From Acidilobaceae archaeon (lineage in GTDB: Archaea; Thermoproteota; Thermoprotei_A; Sulfolobales; Acidilobaceae), in contig JALSQM010000125.1 of the NCBI GenBank assembly GCA_026985385.1, positions 1 through 7,633 of the forward strand: a stretch of 7,633 nt of DNA. Direction: 5' to 3'. Each line of letters starts with the position of its first letter. Position 1 is the stretch's first letter. The position numbers were made by a program, and so were the translations under genes. The notes below the pieces were generated by a model. That model did not search any database, was not told the DNA's origin, and saw only the letters and a list, made by a program, of their open reading frames with translations. Positions 5,343-7,633 of this stretch are shown one piece after another.

Positions 5343-6308
5343 TTGCAGGGGGCGGAGAGGCCGGGGTTCACAGGTGTGATAGACTTTCACGTGCATCTAC
5401 CATGGCGTAGGAGGGATCCCCGAGAGGCTGCTGAATACCTAATTAGGGAGATGGATAGTGCTGGCGTGGCCCGGGCGGTGGTAATCGCCATTGAGCCGAG
5501 TATAGCCCTCTTCAAGCGCCACGCGTCCCCTGAGAGGGTGCGGAAGGCGGCTGCAGAGGTGCTAGACTACCTGGTCTACCTCAGGATACCGGGGTTGAGG
5601 GAGATACTCTTCTCGCCTGAAGACAGTATAGCGGAGCATGAGAGGATACTACTAGAGCATACGAGGCGGAGCGAGGAGGTACTCGAAGCCGCTAGGCATA
5701 GTGGGGGTAGGCTCATACCGGTGGCGAGCTATAACCCCGACTTAGGAGTTGAGGGTGTACTGCGGAAGCTGAAGTCAGGGCGCTACCTCGGCCTCAAGCT
5801 CTACCCGACCCTACACTTCTGCACTCCATCCGAGAGGAGGCTAAGACCGATCCTTGACTACCTGGAGGAGGAGGAGATGATACTCATAGTCCACACGGGC
5901 TGCGATCCCGGCATATGGGAGTTCCCGGGCCTCTGCGAGGGGGCTAGGCCCAAGAGCCTGGAGTCGATAGCGAGGAAGCATCCCGACCTCGTGATAGTTA
6001 TCGCCCACATGGGTAGCTATAGTGCGTTAAAGCCGGGCATATTCTTCAGCGAGGCACTAGAGGTCATCGCTAAATACGACAATGTCTACGCTGACACTAG
6101 CGCAGTCGACCCCTACCTAGTGGAGGTGGCTGTCGATAGGGTAGGGTATGAAAAGCTCTTGTTTGGCAGTGATTACCCCTACGTGGTTGGGTACACCATG
6201 AGGGACGCTGTGGAGGACATTTTAAAGCTCAACATAGAATCTAAGGCCAAGAACGCGATACTGAGGCTTAACGCGGAGAGGCTCCTCCGCAGACTAGGCT
6301 GGTGCTAG
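5343..6308 (+). CDS. Amidohydrolase 2-type metal-dependent hydrolase/decarboxylase
   Basis: This cytoplasmic TIM-barrel enzyme belongs to the Amidohydro_2 group, which includes ACMSD-like decarboxylases and C-C or C-N hydrolases. From TTG 5343 it has 321 residues, a normal length. Metal and catalytic motifs are in order: IDFHVH (13-18; His16, His18), GLKLYP (150-155; Lys152), IVHTG (182-186; His184), IAHMG (220-224; His222) and FGSDYP (274-279; Asp277). A Glu/Arg-rich helical insert (about 52-118) may shape the substrate pocket. The C-terminal NAERLLRRLG is typical of the family, and all expected metal ligands are present. Start choice is uncertain: TTG 5343 has GGAGG 9 nt upstream, GTG 5376 would leave only two residues before the FHVH motif, and ATG 5292 or GTG 5244 would overlap the divergent small gene. 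The substrate cannot be told from sequence. Confidence 0.93.
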   Translation: MQGAERPGFTGVIDFHVHLPWRRRDPREAAEYLIREMDSAGVARAVVIAIEPSIALFKRHASPERVRKAAAEVLDYLVYLRIPGLREILFSPEDSIAEHERILLEHTRRSEEVLEAARHSGGRLIPVASYNPDLGVEGVLRKLKSGRYLGLKLYPTLHFCTPSERRLRPILDYLEEEEMILIVHTGCDPGIWEFPGLCEGARPKSLESIARKHPDLVIVIAHMGSYSALKPGIFFSEALEVIAKYDNVYADTSAVDPYLVEVAVDRVGYEKLLFGSDYPYVVGYTMRDAVEDILKLNIESKAKNAILRLNAERLLRRLGWC

Positions 6309-7633
6309 CGCGGCGGCGCTCTGAGCCTTATCTTGTGCTGTGACACTATCTTCTCCCACTCGGACTTGTTGTAGATGCAGCCGGGGTCGGGTGCTAGGGG
6401 GTCACCGAAGTAGGCGTAGGCCCTAGCCCTGCAGCCGCCGCAGACGTACTTGTAGGGGCACTTGCCGCAGAAGCCCTTAAGGAGACTTCTATCCCTCAAC
6501 TGCTGGAAGAGTGGAGCAGTCTCCCAGATCTCCCTGAACGGCTTCTCCCTAACGTTGCCGACCTTTACCGGTAGGAACACGCAGGGGGTCACGTCTCCGT
6601 TGGGCTGGATGGCAGCGTATATCCTGCCAGCGCCGCAGCCGCCGACGAACTCGGCTACAGCGCTTACTATCCTGTTATGACCGACGTAGAAGTGTGTCGG
6701 CGCCGACTCGGCTCCCCGGCTCATCTGGAGTACTATTCGCCCGTATTGGGGGGCGGTGCTGACTATCTCCAGCTTCCTCTTCTTCATCTCCTTGTAGATC
6801 ATCCTAAAGAGCTCCTCCCTCTCCTCGGGGCTGAGGTCTAGCCATGCATTCTCGGCCCCCCTCCCGACGGGCACGAAGTTGAAGAGTATGAGCCTCCTAA
6901 CCCCTATCTCCTCGGCGAGGTCTATTATGTCGGGTATCTCGTGTAGGTTGAGCTTAGTAACCGTGGTAGCCATGCCGTTGTTAACGCCTAGCTCTACGGC
7001 GTTACGCAGCGCCTGAACTGCCTTCTCCCACGCGCCCGGCACCCCCCTGAACTTATCGTGGATCTCAGGCCTGGCGCTGTCAACACTAACCTCCACATAC
7101 CTGACGCCGAGCTTCACTGCCTTCTCTAGGTTCTCCTTCTTAGCGAACGTGGTCCCGTTGGTGGCTACTGACACGTAGATGCCCCTGTCAGCCAGCTCCT
7201 TGACCACCCTATGGAAGTGGGGGTGTATAGTCGGCTCCCCACCGCTGAGGGCCACCATGGCCACTCCAGCCCTGTCTAGCTCGTCGACGAGCCTCAGCTT
7301 CTCCTCTAGGGTTAGCTCGTCGGGGGTGGGCTTGTCCGCCCTCTGGTAGCAGTGGATGCACCTGAGGTTGCACATGTTGGTGAAGTTCCATACTATGAGG
7401 AAGGGGGCCGGCATCTTCTGGGGAACCGTTACCCCGTAGAGGCCCAGGCCCTCCAGCACCACCGACACGGCCCTACGGAGCGCTGGATCCCTGAAGGCGG
7501 ACTTAACGTCGTCGAGGTTCCCCCGAAGCACCTTCACGCCCAGCTTTATGGTGTTCCTCAGGAACCAGCTCAGGAACCTCGCGGTGACAGGGCAGCCTGT
7601 GACCCGTAGCCCCGCTAGAGCCGCTAGGGAGTG
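6305..7633 (-). CDS. Radical SAM/SPASM domain protein (5' end outside window)
   Basis: The enzyme family cleaves S-adenosylmethionine at a [4Fe-4S] cluster to start radical chemistry. Numbering from the right edge, 442 residues are visible. The cluster motif CNLRCIHC is at 88-95 (C88, C92, C95) and SGGEP at 130-134. The C-terminal SPASM-type domain has cysteines at 333, 351 (GDVTPC), 389, 392 (CGKC), 398, 401 (CGGC) and 419, suited to binding auxiliary Fe-S clusters. The segment CGAGRIYAAIQPNGDVTPC recalls heme-biosynthesis AhbC/AhbD/NirJ-like and related archaeal modification enzymes, but the substrate is not assignable. GTG 7537 gives 410 residues but lacks a good ribosome binding site. The same frame stays open through all 32 codons to 7633, with no ATG, GTG or TTG, so the start is probably beyond the window. 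Its stop interlocks with that of the convergent hydrolase. Confidence 0.95.
   Translation of the reverse strand, partial: HSLAALAGLRVTGCPVTARFLSWFLRNTIKLGVKVLRGNLDDVKSAFRDPALRRAVSVVLEGLGLYGVTVPQKMPAPFLIVWNFTNMCNLRCIHCYQRADKPTPDELTLEEKLRLVDELDRAGVAMVALSGGEPTIHPHFHRVVKELADRGIYVSVATNGTTFAKKENLEKAVKLGVRYVEVSVDSARPEIHDKFRGVPGAWEKAVQALRNAVELGVNNGMATTVTKLNLHEIPDIIDLAEEIGVRRLILFNFVPVGRGAENAWLDLSPEEREELFRMIYKEMKKRKLEIVSTAPQYGRIVLQMSRGAESAPTHFYVGHNRIVSAVAEFVGGCGAGRIYAAIQPNGDVTPCVFLPVKVGNVREKPFREIWETAPLFQQLRDRSLLKGFCGKCPYKYVCGGCRARAYAYFGDPLAPDPGCIYNKSEWEKIVSQHKIRLRAPPR

Noticed and set aside
5294..5371. N-terminal extension of the 82-residue protein to position 5371
   Set aside because: The extra residues are Pro/Gly/Cys-rich, unlike the helical body. 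They run into the hydrolase gene, and ATG 5293 already has a ribosome binding site.
6462..7609. Short frames on both strands across the radical SAM gene
   Set aside because: They are shadows of a gene whose Fe-S cysteine motifs run over the whole region. One includes HQHVQPQVH, an out-of-frame reading of the cluster motif.

Overview
The window looks like chromosomal DNA from a hyperthermophilic crenarchaeon, most likely of the Desulfurococcales (inference). The reasons are high GC, heavy use of AGG, ATA and CTA codons, many GTG/TTG starts behind GGTGAG or GGAGG ribosome binding sites, A/T-poor TATA-like elements in very short intergenic gaps, and archaeal-type protein families. Ten protein genes fill almost all of it. 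The two at the edges run off the window. No RNA gene, CRISPR array or mobile element is visible, and no stretch over 300 bases lacks a gene.

Left block (1-2076, minus strand): a tightly overlapping ABC-2 type export operon, read right to left. It encodes an ATPase with all nucleotide-binding motifs, a six-helix permease (11-14 bp overlap), and a protein with one N-terminal membrane anchor and an outward domain (ATGA overlap). The last gene continues past position 1. A gap of about 108 bp (2077-2184) separates it from the next block and should hold promoters for both directions.

Middle block (2185-4132, plus strand): a DUF432-like soluble protein and a small MscS-type mechanosensitive channel joined by a GTGA stop/start overlap, which suggests co-translation and a shared role. 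A 65-bp gap with a TATA-like element and two palindromes leads to an unrecognised 120-residue helical protein.

Right block (4119-7633): a divergent ThiL/AIR-synthase-fold protein on the minus strand, preceded and translationally coupled by an 82-residue helical protein. Divergent from that pair is an Amidohydro_2-type metal hydrolase or decarboxylase on the plus strand. Its stop codon interlocks in a CTAG palindrome with the stop of a convergent radical SAM/SPASM enzyme. The radical SAM frame has no stop up to the right edge, so its true start is probably outside.

The most interesting elements are the coupled DUF432-MscS pair, the degenerate ThiL-like protein with its small partner, and the palindromic leader of the 120-residue gene. 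Several apparent starts are misleading because a GTG lies inside or next to a Shine-Dalgarno sequence; corrected starts are given.
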